The notes below the pieces were generated by a model. The model ran no database searches, was not told where the DNA came from, and worked only from the letters and a program-made list of their open reading frames with translations. Of a stretch of 64,000 nucleotides of DNA, positions 9,318 through 24,653 are shown in pieces. Made by a program: the position numbers and the translations under genes. The stretch's first letter is position 1. Every line of letters starts with the position of its first letter. The DNA is from Acidobacteriota bacterium (GTDB lineage Bacteria > Acidobacteriota > Blastocatellia > Pyrinomonadales > Pyrinomonadaceae): positions 1 through 64,000 of the forward strand of contig JAIVJM010000002.1 in assembly GCA_020199995.1 (NCBI GenBank). The letters run 5' to 3'.

Positions 9318-10081
9318 TTAAACCTCGACCGCCGGTCTCAGTCTCACGCCTTTTAAGTCCTCCGGCGCTTCCTGCTCGCGCTCGAGCGACGCGGCGGTGA
9401 GGAGGACGAGCGCGAGCCAGAGCAGGTCGGCGAGCAGCAGATGGACAAGCTGAAGCCAGACGGGGGCGGCGAGCGCCGCGTTCAGGAGGCCCACGCCGAG
9501 TTGCGCCAGCACCAGCGCCGTGACCGCTGCGGCGAGGCGTCCGGCCCACACGCCGGGGCGACTCTTGCGCGCGATGGCGGCAATCGCGATGAGGTACGCG
9601 CCGACCACGGCGGCGAGCAGCGGATGCAGTTGGTACTGGCGCAGGCTGAACATCAGTCGCGCCGTCGCCGACAAGTCCTCGCGCATCGCCTCTGCGGCGG
9701 CGCTTCCGGGAAAGAGCGTCGCGCCGAGCGCCGCCACCGCCCCACTCACGCCCAGCGCGAGCATCGCGAGGAGCGCGACATAGAGCTGCGCGCCGCGTGC
9801 CCCTTCGGGAACGCGCGGAAGACGCGGATGACGAGTGCCACCACCAGCAGGAACGCCAGACCGCTCGTGGCGCGGTGCGCGAACTCGATGAGGGTCTTCC
9901 CCCCCACGGCGGCGGCCTGCGGGACGACCTCGCCGTTGCACAGCGGCCAGTGGCTCCCGCAACCCGCGCCCGAGCCCGTCGCGCGCACGTAAGCGCCCCA
10001 CAAAATCACCGCCAGATTGAAGCCCACGACCGCCCACGCAAAGGCCGCCAGCCGGCCAGTTTTTTTCGTCGAAGATTCCAC
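9318..10081 (-). pseudogene. ctaA: Heme A synthase (COX15/CtaA-like), frameshifted
   Basis: [32 protein letters not shown]...[10 protein letters not shown] in one frame; [29 protein letters not shown]...HPLLAAVVGAYLIAI in another; shift near 9800. Confidence 0.82.
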
Positions 10082-10151
10082 GTTCCGGATCAGCTTTCGT
10101 TAAAGAGATGAAGGCGCGTTCGATTATAGCGAATCGCGGAGCGGAGTGAGG

Positions 10152-10269
10152 AGCGGAGAGCGGGGGCAAGCCCCCTTCCCGACCTTTGAGACAGCGAAAG
10201 CAGATTGCCTTCGCGGCAACCTTCAAGCTTCTACGTCTTGCAGGTCAGGAAAGGGGCTTGCCCCCTCTA
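10152..10269. repeat. Palindromic repeat GAGCGGGGGCAAGCCCCCTTCCCGACCTTTGAGA...CAGGTCAGGAAAGGGGCTTGCCCCCTC, copy 1
   Basis: See copy 2 at 29523-29645. Confidence 0.88.
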
Positions 10270-10294
10270 CGCTGTATTGTCACCAAGTTGGGGC

Positions 10295-10900
10295 TCATCC
10301 GCCGCGCATGGCCCGACGCCAGACGGCGGCCTCGCCTTCGCGCCGGATAAGCGCGACGACCTCGGAGAGGGCCGCGGCGTAGAGAGCGCGCGTCTCGTGC
10401 GACGTGGCCGCGAGCGCGAGCCCGCGCTCGATCTCTTCGACGGAGAGCCTGTGCTTCCCCGCCGAGCGCGCGAGCATGGCCCCTTCACCGGCGACGTGCG
10501 CGGCCAGACCTTCGAGGAGCCAGAGCGGCGCGCGCCCCCGGCCCAGTGTCTCAAGCGCGACGTGGACGAACTCGTGGCGCAGCGTCGAGGAGAGCACCCC
10601 GCGACGGCGCAGAACTCCGGTCGGCTGCGACTCGATGCGCCGCCCAACGGTCGAGGCGGCGACCCACGCGGGCTGCCCCGTCGAGGCCGTAAAATCGCCC
10701 GTCGTCTCGTGGACGTATAACTCGGTCGTTCCCAGCCCCGCAGTGTTGACGCCCGCGCCCTCCAGTCGCCCCAGCACGTCGCGGCGCGCGCCCTCCAGCG
10801 CGCTCAGCATCGCCTCGACCTCGCGGCGCGCGACGCGCGACGGATAGCTCACGCGGAAGTGCTCGCCCGCAAGCGTCAGGCGCGGCGCGCGTCCGCGTGC
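10295..10900 (-). CDS. Gluzincin-like (peptidase MA-like) metallopeptidase; possibly the frameshifted C-terminus of the upstream SpoIID protein
   Basis: RLTLAGEHFRVSYPSRVARREVEAML...LRHEFVHVALETLGRGRAPLWLLEGLAAHVAGEG (HExxH-like HEFVH plus downstream EGLA). Start uncertain. Confidence 0.65.
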   Translation of the reverse strand, partial: ARGRAPRLTLAGEHFRVSYPSRVARREVEAMLSALEGARRDVLGRLEGAGVNTAGLGTTELYVHETTGDFTASTGQPAWVAASTVGRRIESQPTGVLRRRGVLSSTLRHEFVHVALETLGRGRAPLWLLEGLAAHVAGEGAMLARSAGKHRLSVEEIERGLALAATSHETRALYAAALSEVVALIRREGEAAVWRRAMRGG

Positions 10901-13056
10901 TCAAGTCGGTCAATTCTCTGCTCCTGTCCTCCCACCACCACTCCGGGGAAGAACTGGCCGACGATCTGCTGGTACGAAGCGCCGCGCCGCGCGAGGACGT
11001 GCGCGCCCGACTGGCAGAGGCCGAGGCCGTGGCCGAAGCCGCTGCCGCGGAAGACGAAATTACCGCCGACGCGCGCGACCTCGAAGCGCGAGCTTTTGAG
11101 GACGTTCCAGCCGAGCGTGCGCCCGACGATGATCTTGAAGTCCCAGCCCCGGACGATGCGTCGGCGCTCGCCTTCGAGCGCGACCTGCTCGGCGCGGCCC
11201 GTCGCGTCGCGCCGCACGACGCGCACGTCACCGAGTTGCGCGCCCACGTCGCTGCGCCGGTCGGCGCGCACGGCCCTCAACAGCTCCGACGCCCGAATCA
11301 CATCCCGCCATGCGCTGTAGGCAGTCCCCGCGCAGAAGTCGTCGCGCACGCCGCGCAGGTGCGCGGGAACCGAGGCCGCGCCCCAGAGCGTCCTCATGTT
11401 CGCCGTCGCGCCGCCGCACGACGCGCTGAAGTAACTCTCCGCCAGCCGCCCCTCGCGGTCGCGCAGGACTTCGCCCGACGTCTCGCTGACGGCGCGTCGG
11501 AGTAGCTCATAGAAATCGGGGCGCGCGCTCCCGTCGCCGACGCTCAGGTATCTCTGGCAGTGCGTGCTGGCGCAGAAGTCGAAACCTTCGCGCGTGTGGC
11601 GGCGCAGATTTTTGAGCGCGTAGGTGCGGCTCACGACCGCCTGCGCTTTCAAAGCTTCCGGCTCCGTCTCGGTGCTCGCTTCAGCCGCCAGCACGCCGAA
11701 GACGTACTCGTCGAGCGGCAGCGCGAGCGTACGGTCGGCGCGAGAGAGGTGGACGCGTACGACGCGCGCCGCGCCCGCCGCGACGCCCGCCTGAGCGTCC
11801 CGCTCCGCTTCCGACGCGCTCGCACCCGCGCCGCTTGTCGCGCCCGCGTCGTCCGTCGCACCCGCGCCGCCCGTCTGCTTCAAAGACTCGACGGCGGCGC
11901 GCCGCGACTCCTCGATGCGCGCGTGCGTTTGAAAGATTAGGCGCGCGAGTTCGGCGGCCTCCACGCCGTGCCCTCGCTTGAGGAGGACGAGGACGGCGAG
12001 TCCGACCGACTCCGGCGTCACGCCGCGCTCCGCGTCCCCCCCGGCGTCGAGGCCGACGAACCACCCCTGCGTGCGGAAGTCGCCGGGCGGCGTCGAAGTG
12101 CCGGTCTTGCCGAAGACATAGGCGGGCAGCGTGTTGAGGTCGGCGCGCGCCGCCGTCCCGTAGGCGACCGCGCCGCGCATCCCTTCGACGAGCAGCGCGC
12201 GTTGCTCCGGCTCGATTTCGACGCGGGCGCGCTCGCGAGGGCTGAAGCCTGCGGACGGCGCGCGGCGCGGCGCGTAGAGATGACCGCCGTTAAAGAGCGC
12301 CGCGTAGGCCGCGACGAGCTGCGCGGGGGTGACGAGCAGTTGCTCGCTCTCGCCGAGCGCGTCCGCCACACGCCAGCGGTCGCGCGCGGGCAGACGCCCC
12401 GCGGCCTCCCGCTCGGCGACGCCTCCCGTGCGCACGCCGAAGCCGAACGAGGCGAGCGTGCGCGTGAAAGACTCGGCGTCCAGACGCTCGCCCGCGTGCC
12501 CGAAAAAGTAGTTGCACGAGTAGGCCAAAGCCTGCGTGGGGCCGAAGGCGGTCTTGGAAGGCGCGTGCGCGCAGGTAATCTTGAAGTCTTCGTGTTTGAA
12601 GGATTGATGACAGAACGTGCGCGACTCCGCGCCGAGGACTCCCGCGCGCAGGGCGGCGAGCATCGTGAAGGGCTTGATGGTCGAGCCCGGCGCGAAGCTC
12701 TCTTCGTAAGCGAGCCGCGGGTTGACGACCGCGCGCACGCGCCCCGTCCGCGCGTCCAGCACGAGGATCGTCCCCTCGCGCGCGCCGAGCGCCGAGAGGG
12801 CCGCGCGCCTCAACGTCTCGTCGGCCTCGTCTTCGCCCGGCGCGGCGACGGCGGCGGCCATGCCCTTCGACGACGGTGCTTCTTCACGCGCGCCCGGCAG
12901 CGCCCACGCAAACAGCAGCGTCGCGCACAGGCAGGCGTGCGCGAGCCCGTGCGGCGCGCGCGCGGGTCGAAGGCCCGACGCCGACGCCATCAGGCGCGCG
13001 AGCGAGCGCCGCGCGGCCAGCGCCGACCATTCAATTTTCCGGCGCTGGTTCATCAA
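10876..13056 (-). CDS. Penicillin-binding transpeptidase domain fused to SpoIID/LytB-type domain
   Basis: 726 aa; APGSTIKPFTML (SxxK), YSCNYF (SxN), VFGKTGTST (KTG) followed by RTLALPLDEYVFGVLAAEASTETEPEALKAQAVVSRTYAL...FSASCGGATAN...GSGFGHGLGLCQSGAHVLARRGASYQQI. Confidence 0.9.
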   Translation of the reverse strand: MMNQRRKIEWSALAARRSLARLMASASGLRPARAPHGLAHACLCATLLFAWALPGAREEAPSSKGMAAAVAAPGEDEADETLRRAALSALGAREGTILVLDARTGRVRAVVNPRLAYEESFAPGSTIKPFTMLAALRAGVLGAESRTFCHQSFKHEDFKITCAHAPSKTAFGPTQALAYSCNYFFGHAGERLDAESFTRTLASFGFGVRTGGVAEREAAGRLPARDRWRVADALGESEQLLVTPAQLVAAYAALFNGGHLYAPRRAPSAGFSPRERARVEIEPEQRALLVEGMRGAVAYGTAARADLNTLPAYVFGKTGTSTPPGDFRTQGWFVGLDAGGDAERGVTPESVGLAVLVLLKRGHGVEAAELARLIFQTHARIEESRRAAVESLKQTGGAGATDDAGATSGAGASASEAERDAQAGVAAGAARVVRVHLSRADRTLALPLDEYVFGVLAAEASTETEPEALKAQAVVSRTYALKNLRRHTREGFDFCASTHCQRYLSVGDGSARPDFYELLRRAVSETSGEVLRDREGRLAESYFSASCGGATANMRTLWGAASVPAHLRGVRDDFCAGTAYSAWRDVIRASELLRAVRADRRSDVGAQLGDVRVVRRDATGRAEQVALEGERRRIVRGWDFKIIVGRTLGWNVLKSSRFEVARVGGNFVFRGSGFGHGLGLCQSGAHVLARRGASYQQIVGQFFPGVVVGGQEQRIDRLEHADARRA

Positions 13057-13865
13057 TGATCTTCACGTCCGAGACGAAGCGCCGGTAGTCCGCGAAGGTG
13101 CGCTTGAAGCGGACGCGCGGCTCTCGCGCGCCCCGGATGACCCTCAGAGATTCGTAGTATTCCGGCAGGAGCAACTCCTGTTCCGGGTCTTTGAACGGCA
13201 CGCGCCGGAAGCTCATCGTGTGCTCGGCGCGGTCGAGCCTGAGCTTGCGCTTCGGGCCGAAGCGCGCGAAACCGGCGCTGAACAGGCGCGGCGACTCGAA
13301 TGCGTAAGGCTCGACGAGCCGCGAGGCGGTCTGGAGCACGTCGAAGTTTTCGGCGTCCACCCAGAGCGTCCCCTTGTAGACGCCCCACGCCTTCGTAGGC
13401 GAAGACGAGGCGCGCTCGATACTTCGGCAGGAGGAAGGTGAGCGGGTCGGCGTAGCTCGATCCGGGCGCGCCGCACTTGTCCAGCTCTTCCTTCTGCTTC
13501 GAGGGCTTGACGACCTTCCCGTTAATCGACCTGAGCCGCCTGATTGCCTTGCCGTAGAAATCCTGCTCGTCCTTCGAGCGCTGCTCGCGCAGCACAACGT
13601 TATGGAAAACGTACTCCTTCGACTTGTCCTTCGCCGTCAGGTCGTCATTCACCTCTTCGGCCCGGAGCACCTCTGTGAAGGCGATGCTGAACATCCCGCC
13701 GAGGTATCGCTCCACGCTCTCGCCGACGCGCGCGAGGATGAAGTCGAGCCGCGCGCCATCCCCCTCCGGCTGCCGCTCCGGGCCCGCCGTCTGCGCAGAC
13801 GCTTCGACGCAAAGCAGCCCCGCGAGCAGAAACGTCGCGAGCAATTCCCGGTTAATACTTCTCAT
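13031..13865 (-). pseudogene. Secreted protein of unknown family (outer-membrane lipoprotein-carrier-like?), frameshifted
   Basis: Signal peptide MRSINRELLATFLLAGLLCVEASAQ...YRARLVFAYEG then frame change to AWGVYKGTLWVDAENFDVLQTASRLVEPYAFESPRLF...; shift near 13385. Confidence 0.7.
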
Positions 13866-13907
13866 CGCGCCTCTTTCTTTTTTCGCGCGCCAACGGCCCG
13901 CATCCAT

Positions 13908-14513
13908 TTACGCTTGCTGCGGCACCTCCTCGACGGCGGCGCTCTCATTCACGGCGACCGGCTCCGTCGTGACGCGCGCCAGCGCGCCGAGCGTGACGGC
14001 CCAGCCCCAGAGCGTGAAGACGAAGGCGAGCGCGAGTCGGAGGCCGAACAGCAGCACCTCGGCCCACGCGCCCTTGACCGGCGTGCGCGTGAAGAGGACG
14101 AAGTACGGCATGAGGCCGAAGACGAAGAAGCCCACGGCGTAGACGAGCACGGAGGCCGGCGCGAAGGCGCGGGCCGCGACGCGGTGCGCGCCCCTGAGCG
14201 TCGCCTTGAGGCCGTCGCGCGCCACCGCGAGCCACAGCCCCACCGCGACGAGCGGAAGCACGAAGCCGAGCAGCGTCAGCCACAGGGACGAGAGCGCGAG
14301 CGCGGCCTGCAGGAAAAAGAACAGGAGCGGCGCGAGGAGGACGGCCAGCGCCGAGAGCGCGAGCTGCCACACGCTTGCCACCCCCGTCTTGAAGAAGACG
14401 TAGAGCGCCGCGAGCAGCGCCGCGTAGAGCACGTTGAGGACGAAGAGAGCGCGCCAGTTGCGCAGCAGCCCGCGCGCGGAGCCGCCGAGGGCGTTGAATG
14501 CGTTTTTAATCAT
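13908..14513 (-). CDS. Multi-pass membrane protein of unknown function
   Basis: 201 aa, several hydrophobic helices; between A2M and secreted-protein genes in same orientation. Confidence 0.75.
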   Translation of the reverse strand: MIKNAFNALGGSARGLLRNWRALFVLNVLYAALLAALYVFFKTGVASVWQLALSALAVLLAPLLFFFLQAALALSSLWLTLLGFVLPLVAVGLWLAVARDGLKATLRGAHRVAARAFAPASVLVYAVGFFVFGLMPYFVLFTRTPVKGAWAEVLLFGLRLALAFVFTLWGWAVTLGALARVTTEPVAVNESAAVEEVPQQA

Positions 14514-14519
14514 GCTCGT

Positions 14520-19451
<4,932 letters not shown>

Positions 19452-19465
19452 AAAACCTCAAAAAC

Positions 19466-19579
19466 GAGTCTGGAGTCTGAAGTCTGAAGTCTGGAGTCTG
19501 GAGCATGAAGTTAAGGAGTTCGGAGTCGAAGGGAATGTCTCTTTCCGGCTCCGGACTCCAGACTTCGAACTCCAGACTT

Positions 19580-19581
<2 letters not shown>
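19466..19581. repeat. Inverted array of GTCTGGA/GTCTGAA heptamers, hairpin-forming, adjoining DUF1175 stop
   Basis: gagtctggagtctgaagtctgaagtctggagtctggag ... ctccggactccagacttcgaactccagacttt. Confidence 0.8.
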
Positions 19582-20401
<820 letters not shown>

Positions 20402-20688
20402 CAGGGGGTTTGATCCGCGTTCAGATTCTTCTCAAGGCCGACGCGACGGTCAAATCGTCTCTCTTCCTTGTTCCCCTTGAACTTCTCTTAACAGGCCGAG
20501 TCGTCGGGAAAGCGGCGCGGTGCGATCGGACGAATCGTGTGCCCGCTAAAGCTATCATGCCTGTCAACTTTTTTTCCACGCGGATGAATTCCGGCGGATT
20601 GTCGCCCGCCGTACCGGCGCGTGCGAGGCGGGACAGAACAGCGGCGTCGCGTGCTGCCCCCCCGCGCCTGACTGTGGATAACCACAAA

Positions 20689-20795
20689 GCAGTGAGCAGT
20701 AAACAGTGAGCAGTGAGCAGTGAGCAGTACCGCGAGCGGTAGCGAGCGGGTTGATGCAGGCGACACCCGAACCCGCTCGCTACCGCTCGCGGTAC
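20689..20795. repeat. AGTGAGC heptamer array plus 26-bp perfect inverted repeat (17-nt loop)
   Basis: Arms 20727-20752 gtaccgcgagcggtagcgagcgggtt and 20770-20795 aacccgctcgctaccgctcgcggtac. Confidence 0.95.
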
Positions 20796-21040
20796 TGAGC
20801 TTAGTCATCAATGAGCCGACTCGGACGATGAGTCAATAGACCTCTCTGCGTATTCAAGCGAGCTTCGACGCCGTGAGCGCGGGCGGCTGTCCCCCTTCGA
20901 CCACGCCGACGCCGACGCCGCCCCCGATGAACCTGAGCCCGCCTCTTGCTTTCGTCGTGACCTTCCCGCTATCTTGCTCGGTAAAGCACCAGACACAGAC
21001 GGCAGAGAGACTCACGTCAAGAGGGAGGACAGGGAAGAAA

Positions 21041-21478
21041 ATGCTGAAATCACTCGGGAGCGGACTGGTGGGCGCGTGCGCGCTCACGCTGATACACGAG
21101 ACGGCGCGGCGCTACATCCCGGACGCGCCGCGGATGGATGTCGTCGGCATGCGCGCCATCGCCAAGACGATGCGGGCCGTGGACGTCGAGCCGCCGACGC
21201 CGCTCCACGAGGCGGCGCTCGTCGGAGACCTCGTCTCCAACTCGCTCTTCTACAGTCTGGTCGGCGCGGGCGGCAGGGAGGACGCGCTGCGCAACGGCGC
21301 ACTGCTCGGCCTCGCCGCGGGCCTCGGAGCGGTCTTCCTGCCCGAGCCGCTCGGCCTCGGTCGGCAACCCACCGGGCGGGCGAGCGCCACGCAGGCCATG
21401 ACCGTCGCCTGGTATCTCGCGGGCGGAATCGCCGCCGCCGCCGCGTATCGTGCGTTCTCGTCAGAGGATGAAGATTAG
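21041..21478 (+). CDS. Conserved hypothetical membrane protein
   Basis: MLKSLGSGLVGACALTLIHETARRYIPDAPRMDVVGMRAIAKTMRAVD...; probable start is internal ATG of ORF 20873..21478. Confidence 0.7.
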   Translation: MLKSLGSGLVGACALTLIHETARRYIPDAPRMDVVGMRAIAKTMRAVDVEPPTPLHEAALVGDLVSNSLFYSLVGAGGREDALRNGALLGLAAGLGAVFLPEPLGLGRQPTGRASATQAMTVAWYLAGGIAAAAAYRAFSSEDED

Positions 21479-21686
21479 AAAAGCCCCCGAAGGGGGCGGA
21501 AGAACTTAGCCCACGGATCGAGCCGTGGGAAAGCTGTGGGGTAGATTTTGAAGCCCCTCAAAGGGGCGAAAGATATTCAACGCCCGCCCTCTTTCGCCCC
21601 TTTGAGGGGCTCACTGCTTCATCGCCGCGTCCTTCCCCACGGCTCACGCCGTGGGCTAAATTTTATCGCCCCTTAACAGGGGCTTG
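21479..21686. repeat. Compound palindromic repeat (GCCCCT..AGGGGCGAAAGA / TAGCCCACGG..CCGTGGG), copy 1
   Basis: 20-bp perfect IR 21553-21572/21591-21610; cccacgg hairpins at 21510-21529 and 21636-21655; second copy at 32197-32414. Confidence 0.92.
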
Positions 21687-21726
21687 CATGCCACAAATCG
21701 TCGCAACACGCGTGCGACATGCTCCT

Positions 21727-22812
21727 TCACTCCGCGAGCATCAAACGGACGTTCTCTCTGAAGAGTTGCGGGTCAACGACGAGGTTCGCGGTGTGTGGGC
21801 CTTCGTCGGGGTTTTCGGCGTCGCAGAGCTGGTAAAAGTATTCGAGCCCGGAGGCCGAGGCGAGGTTGAAGAACCAGTTCCGCTCGCGCTCGTCTCGGCG
21901 GCGCAGCTCCAGCACGCGGCCCCCGGGTTTCATGAACAGCATGTTCGTGAGGCCCGCCCCGTGGCTCGAGACGAGGACGCGCGCGCGCGCCGCGATCCAC
22001 ACCTGCTCCTCGAAGGGGTGATCCTCGAAATGCACGACGCGGAAGTCGAACTCCCTGAGCGTGTCGAGCAGCTCCGCCTCGTTCGAGACCTTCCGCTTCG
22101 GCGCGCGTCCGCGGCTCAGGTACACGCGCTCGCTCCCGCCGGAGCCCGCGCCCTCCCCGTAGAACCCGAAGAGAAACTCCCGCAGGCCGCGGACGACCTC
22201 CTCGTTATAATTCCCCGAAGGCACGATATTCATCGAAGGCATGAAGAGCTTGCGGCAGAAGTAGACCTCGCCCGGCCCGATGTATTCGACGCCCCCGACG
22301 GCGAAGGCTTTGAGGGACGACTGAACGAACTCCAAACGACGGTAGCGGTGCGGCATGAGCAGGACCAAGTCTTTCGCCGCTTTGCGCGCGGCGTAGAGCC
22401 TCGGCAACGCGTCCGCCAGCCAGTGGAAGTAGCCTGCGCTCCAGTCGTCAACTATCCAGAGACAGTCGCGCTCGAACCTCCGCCGGGCGCGCAGCAGGTG
22501 GCTGTTGAAGAGGAACTTGAGGACGCTCCGACGCCTGCCGAGGAAATAATTCATGGTGACGGGGGAGGAAAAAGACTCCGGCAGAATCCTCGCGCCCTTG
22601 AAGAGCATCCCTTCGGGGCTCACCCCCACGTCCGCGAGTTCGAGCAGGAGGGTCGGAGGAATCACCATCTCCAGCGCGTCCTCGAAGAGCGGCAAATCTT
22701 CCGCCCTGAAATTGAGCGGAAGCCGCCGCCGCGAGACGCCGCCCGCGGCGAGCACGGGCGCGCCGTCGCGCGGTGTGTCGTAAGGTCTGAAGATTCTCAA
22801 TGCCGACCTCAA
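21727..22812 (-). CDS. Glycosyltransferase family 61 (DUF563) protein
   Basis: 361 aa; CLWIVDDWSAGYFHWLADALPRLYAAR...VYLSRGRAPKRKVSNEAEL...VLVSSHGAGLTNMLFMKPG. Confidence 0.9.
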   Translation of the reverse strand: MRSALRIFRPYDTPRDGAPVLAAGGVSRRRLPLNFRAEDLPLFEDALEMVIPPTLLLELADVGVSPEGMLFKGARILPESFSSPVTMNYFLGRRRSVLKFLFNSHLLRARRRFERDCLWIVDDWSAGYFHWLADALPRLYAARKAAKDLVLLMPHRYRRLEFVQSSLKAFAVGGVEYIGPGEVYFCRKLFMPSMNIVPSGNYNEEVVRGLREFLFGFYGEGAGSGGSERVYLSRGRAPKRKVSNEAELLDTLREFDFRVVHFEDHPFEEQVWIAARARVLVSSHGAGLTNMLFMKPGGRVLELRRRDERERNWFFNLASASGLEYFYQLCDAENPDEGPHTANLVVDPQLFRENVRLMLAE

Positions 22813-22863
22813 AAGGACTCGGGTGGCGAGTCCGGCGCGCGCCTCGCGGGGGCGGGCGCGGGC

Positions 22864-23591
22864 TCAGAGCGTCGTTCTGTCAACGAAGAAGTATTCGTTG
22901 AGCTTGCCGAGGATGATCACGTTCTGCGCGCACACGTCGTAGCCGTGGCCCCTCATCGCCCGCACGACCTCGGAGCGCTCGGGGTCTATCTGCGCGTCTT
23001 CCACCACGACGAAGTGCGGCCTGAAGCGCCGCCAGTCGTTCGATTCGAGCACCTCAAGGTCGTGCCCCTCGACGTCCACGTTCATGAAGTCTATGGCCTG
23101 CCCCTCGGGCGCGTGCCGTTCGAGGACTTCCGCCAGCGGGAGGACGGGGACGGCGATCTCGCGCCGCACCTCCCCGAGCATCCCGATGTGCTCGAGGAAT
23201 TCGCGCGAGAAGCTGTCATCGTCGAGTCCTCGCCGATGAAATAGTAGGTCAACTCGCCGCGCCCGGACGAGATGCCGAGCTCAAGGTTGATGTCTCTGGG
23301 CCGCACCTTGTCGAATAGCTTGCGGCTCCCGGGCCGCGCCTCGACGTTGATGCCGCGCCAGCCGTAGAGGTAGAAAAAATAGGTGTTGGAGAAGAGCGTC
23401 GGGTGGTATGCGCCGACGTCCACGTAGAACCCGTCCTGCTTGTCCGAGCCGATGATGTGCCGCAGGATCATGTCTTCGCCCGCCGACGAAAAAGAAGGTG
23501 CGTAGTTGTCATAGCCCAGCAGCATCCGCTGCACCGACTTCTTCAAGCCCCGCGGCATCCACGACCTGGTGAGAGACCTGAGATTGACCAT
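22864..23591 (-). pseudogene. FkbM-family methyltransferase, frameshifted
   Basis: SSAGEDMILRHIIGSDKQDGFYVDVGAYHPTLFSNTYFFYLYGWRGINVEARPGS...TYYFIGEDSTM then second frame DFMNVDVEGHDLEVLESNDW; shift near 23215. Confidence 0.85.
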
Positions 23592-23626
23592 AGTAATTTT
23601 TTAGAGGCCGGCCCCCGGCTTGACTC

Positions 23627-24598
23627 CTATTTCACTCCCGGGGGCCGCGGGACGAAGTCGAGCACGATGGGGTCGTGATCGGAGAGCGCGACCGACGCGT
23701 CGCCGAGGCGGCTGACAACGCGGGGCGGCTCGCGCGGGTCGGGCTCGATGTCGCGGCCCGCGAACCAGTCGAGCTTGAGCGCGCAGCGCCCGCCGTGCTC
23801 GCGCAGAGACCACTGAAGGAACCAGAAGCACCACTGCGGAACCCACTCGGCGAGGTTCTTGTAGGCGGCCAGATCGGCCACGTCGTAGTGGAGCGTGCCG
23901 GCGCCCATCTCGTTGAGGTCACGGACGCGGTAGCCGCGCCGCTCAAGCTCGCGGAAAAGGTGTCGCTCGAACCAGCGCTCGGGGTAGAGATAGTGGTTGC
24001 GGATGAAGTAGCTCGGCCCCATCGCCACGCGGCGGAAGAACCCGAAGACGGCGTAGAGCGCGCGGCTCGAATTGTAGGTCGTGGTGTTCCAGTCGCCGCC
24101 GATGAGGACGGGCAGCCGGGGCTCGAGGGTGTCGAGGAGGTCGAGGACGACTGACATCTGGCGCTGGCGGTGGCGCTGGCTCGAATGTGCGTCGAGGTGC
24201 ACGCTCACGGTGCGGAACGCGCCCGCCGTGGGGGGCTCGATTTCGGCGACCACGGCGCGCTGGCTCCCCAGACGCTTCTCGTTGCCGCTCATCTTGTCCT
24301 TGCCGTTCGGCAGCGCCACCGACCACGCGCGCCGCAGTGGGTGTCGCGACAGCACCGCGTTGCCGTGCAGCGCCTCCGCGTTCTCGCCCGCGGCGCGGCT
24401 CTCGAGGCCCGCCCCCTTGCTCAGGTTGATGTAGCTCGGCGCGAAGGCATAGCTTGCTTCCGTCGAGTTGAACTGCGCGAGCTCTTGGAAGTGCGAGCCG
24501 AGTTGGTGTTCGAGCAGCGTCGGCGGCTCTGTTTTCTGGCGAACGACTGTATTCATCTGGGCATGCGAAATGGTACAGGCTCGCCCGCCTCTTTTCAA
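23627..24598 (-). CDS. Endonuclease/exonuclease/phosphatase family protein (N-terminus apparently incomplete)
   Basis: NAVLSRHPLRRAWSVALPNG...VLIGGDWNTTTYNSSRAL...SDHDPIVLDFVPRP. Confidence 0.75.
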   Translation of the reverse strand: MKRGGRACTISHAQMNTVVRQKTEPPTLLEHQLGSHFQELAQFNSTEASYAFAPSYINLSKGAGLESRAAGENAEALHGNAVLSRHPLRRAWSVALPNGKDKMSGNEKRLGSQRAVVAEIEPPTAGAFRTVSVHLDAHSSQRHRQRQMSVVLDLLDTLEPRLPVLIGGDWNTTTYNSSRALYAVFGFFRRVAMGPSYFIRNHYLYPERWFERHLFRELERRGYRVRDLNEMGAGTLHYDVADLAAYKNLAEWVPQWCFWFLQWSLREHGGRCALKLDWFAGRDIEPDPREPPRVVSRLGDASVALSDHDPIVLDFVPRPPGVK

Positions 24599-24653
24599 CC
24601 TCGACGACCTTGAGGTAAAAATAATTAACGCCGGTGGACGGGAGGAAAAGTCT

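Noticed and set aside
9180-9320. AT-richer intergenic stretch as a tRNA or small RNA gene
   Set aside because: No cloverleaf, T-loop GGTTCRANNCC or promoter/terminator pair that I could support by eye.
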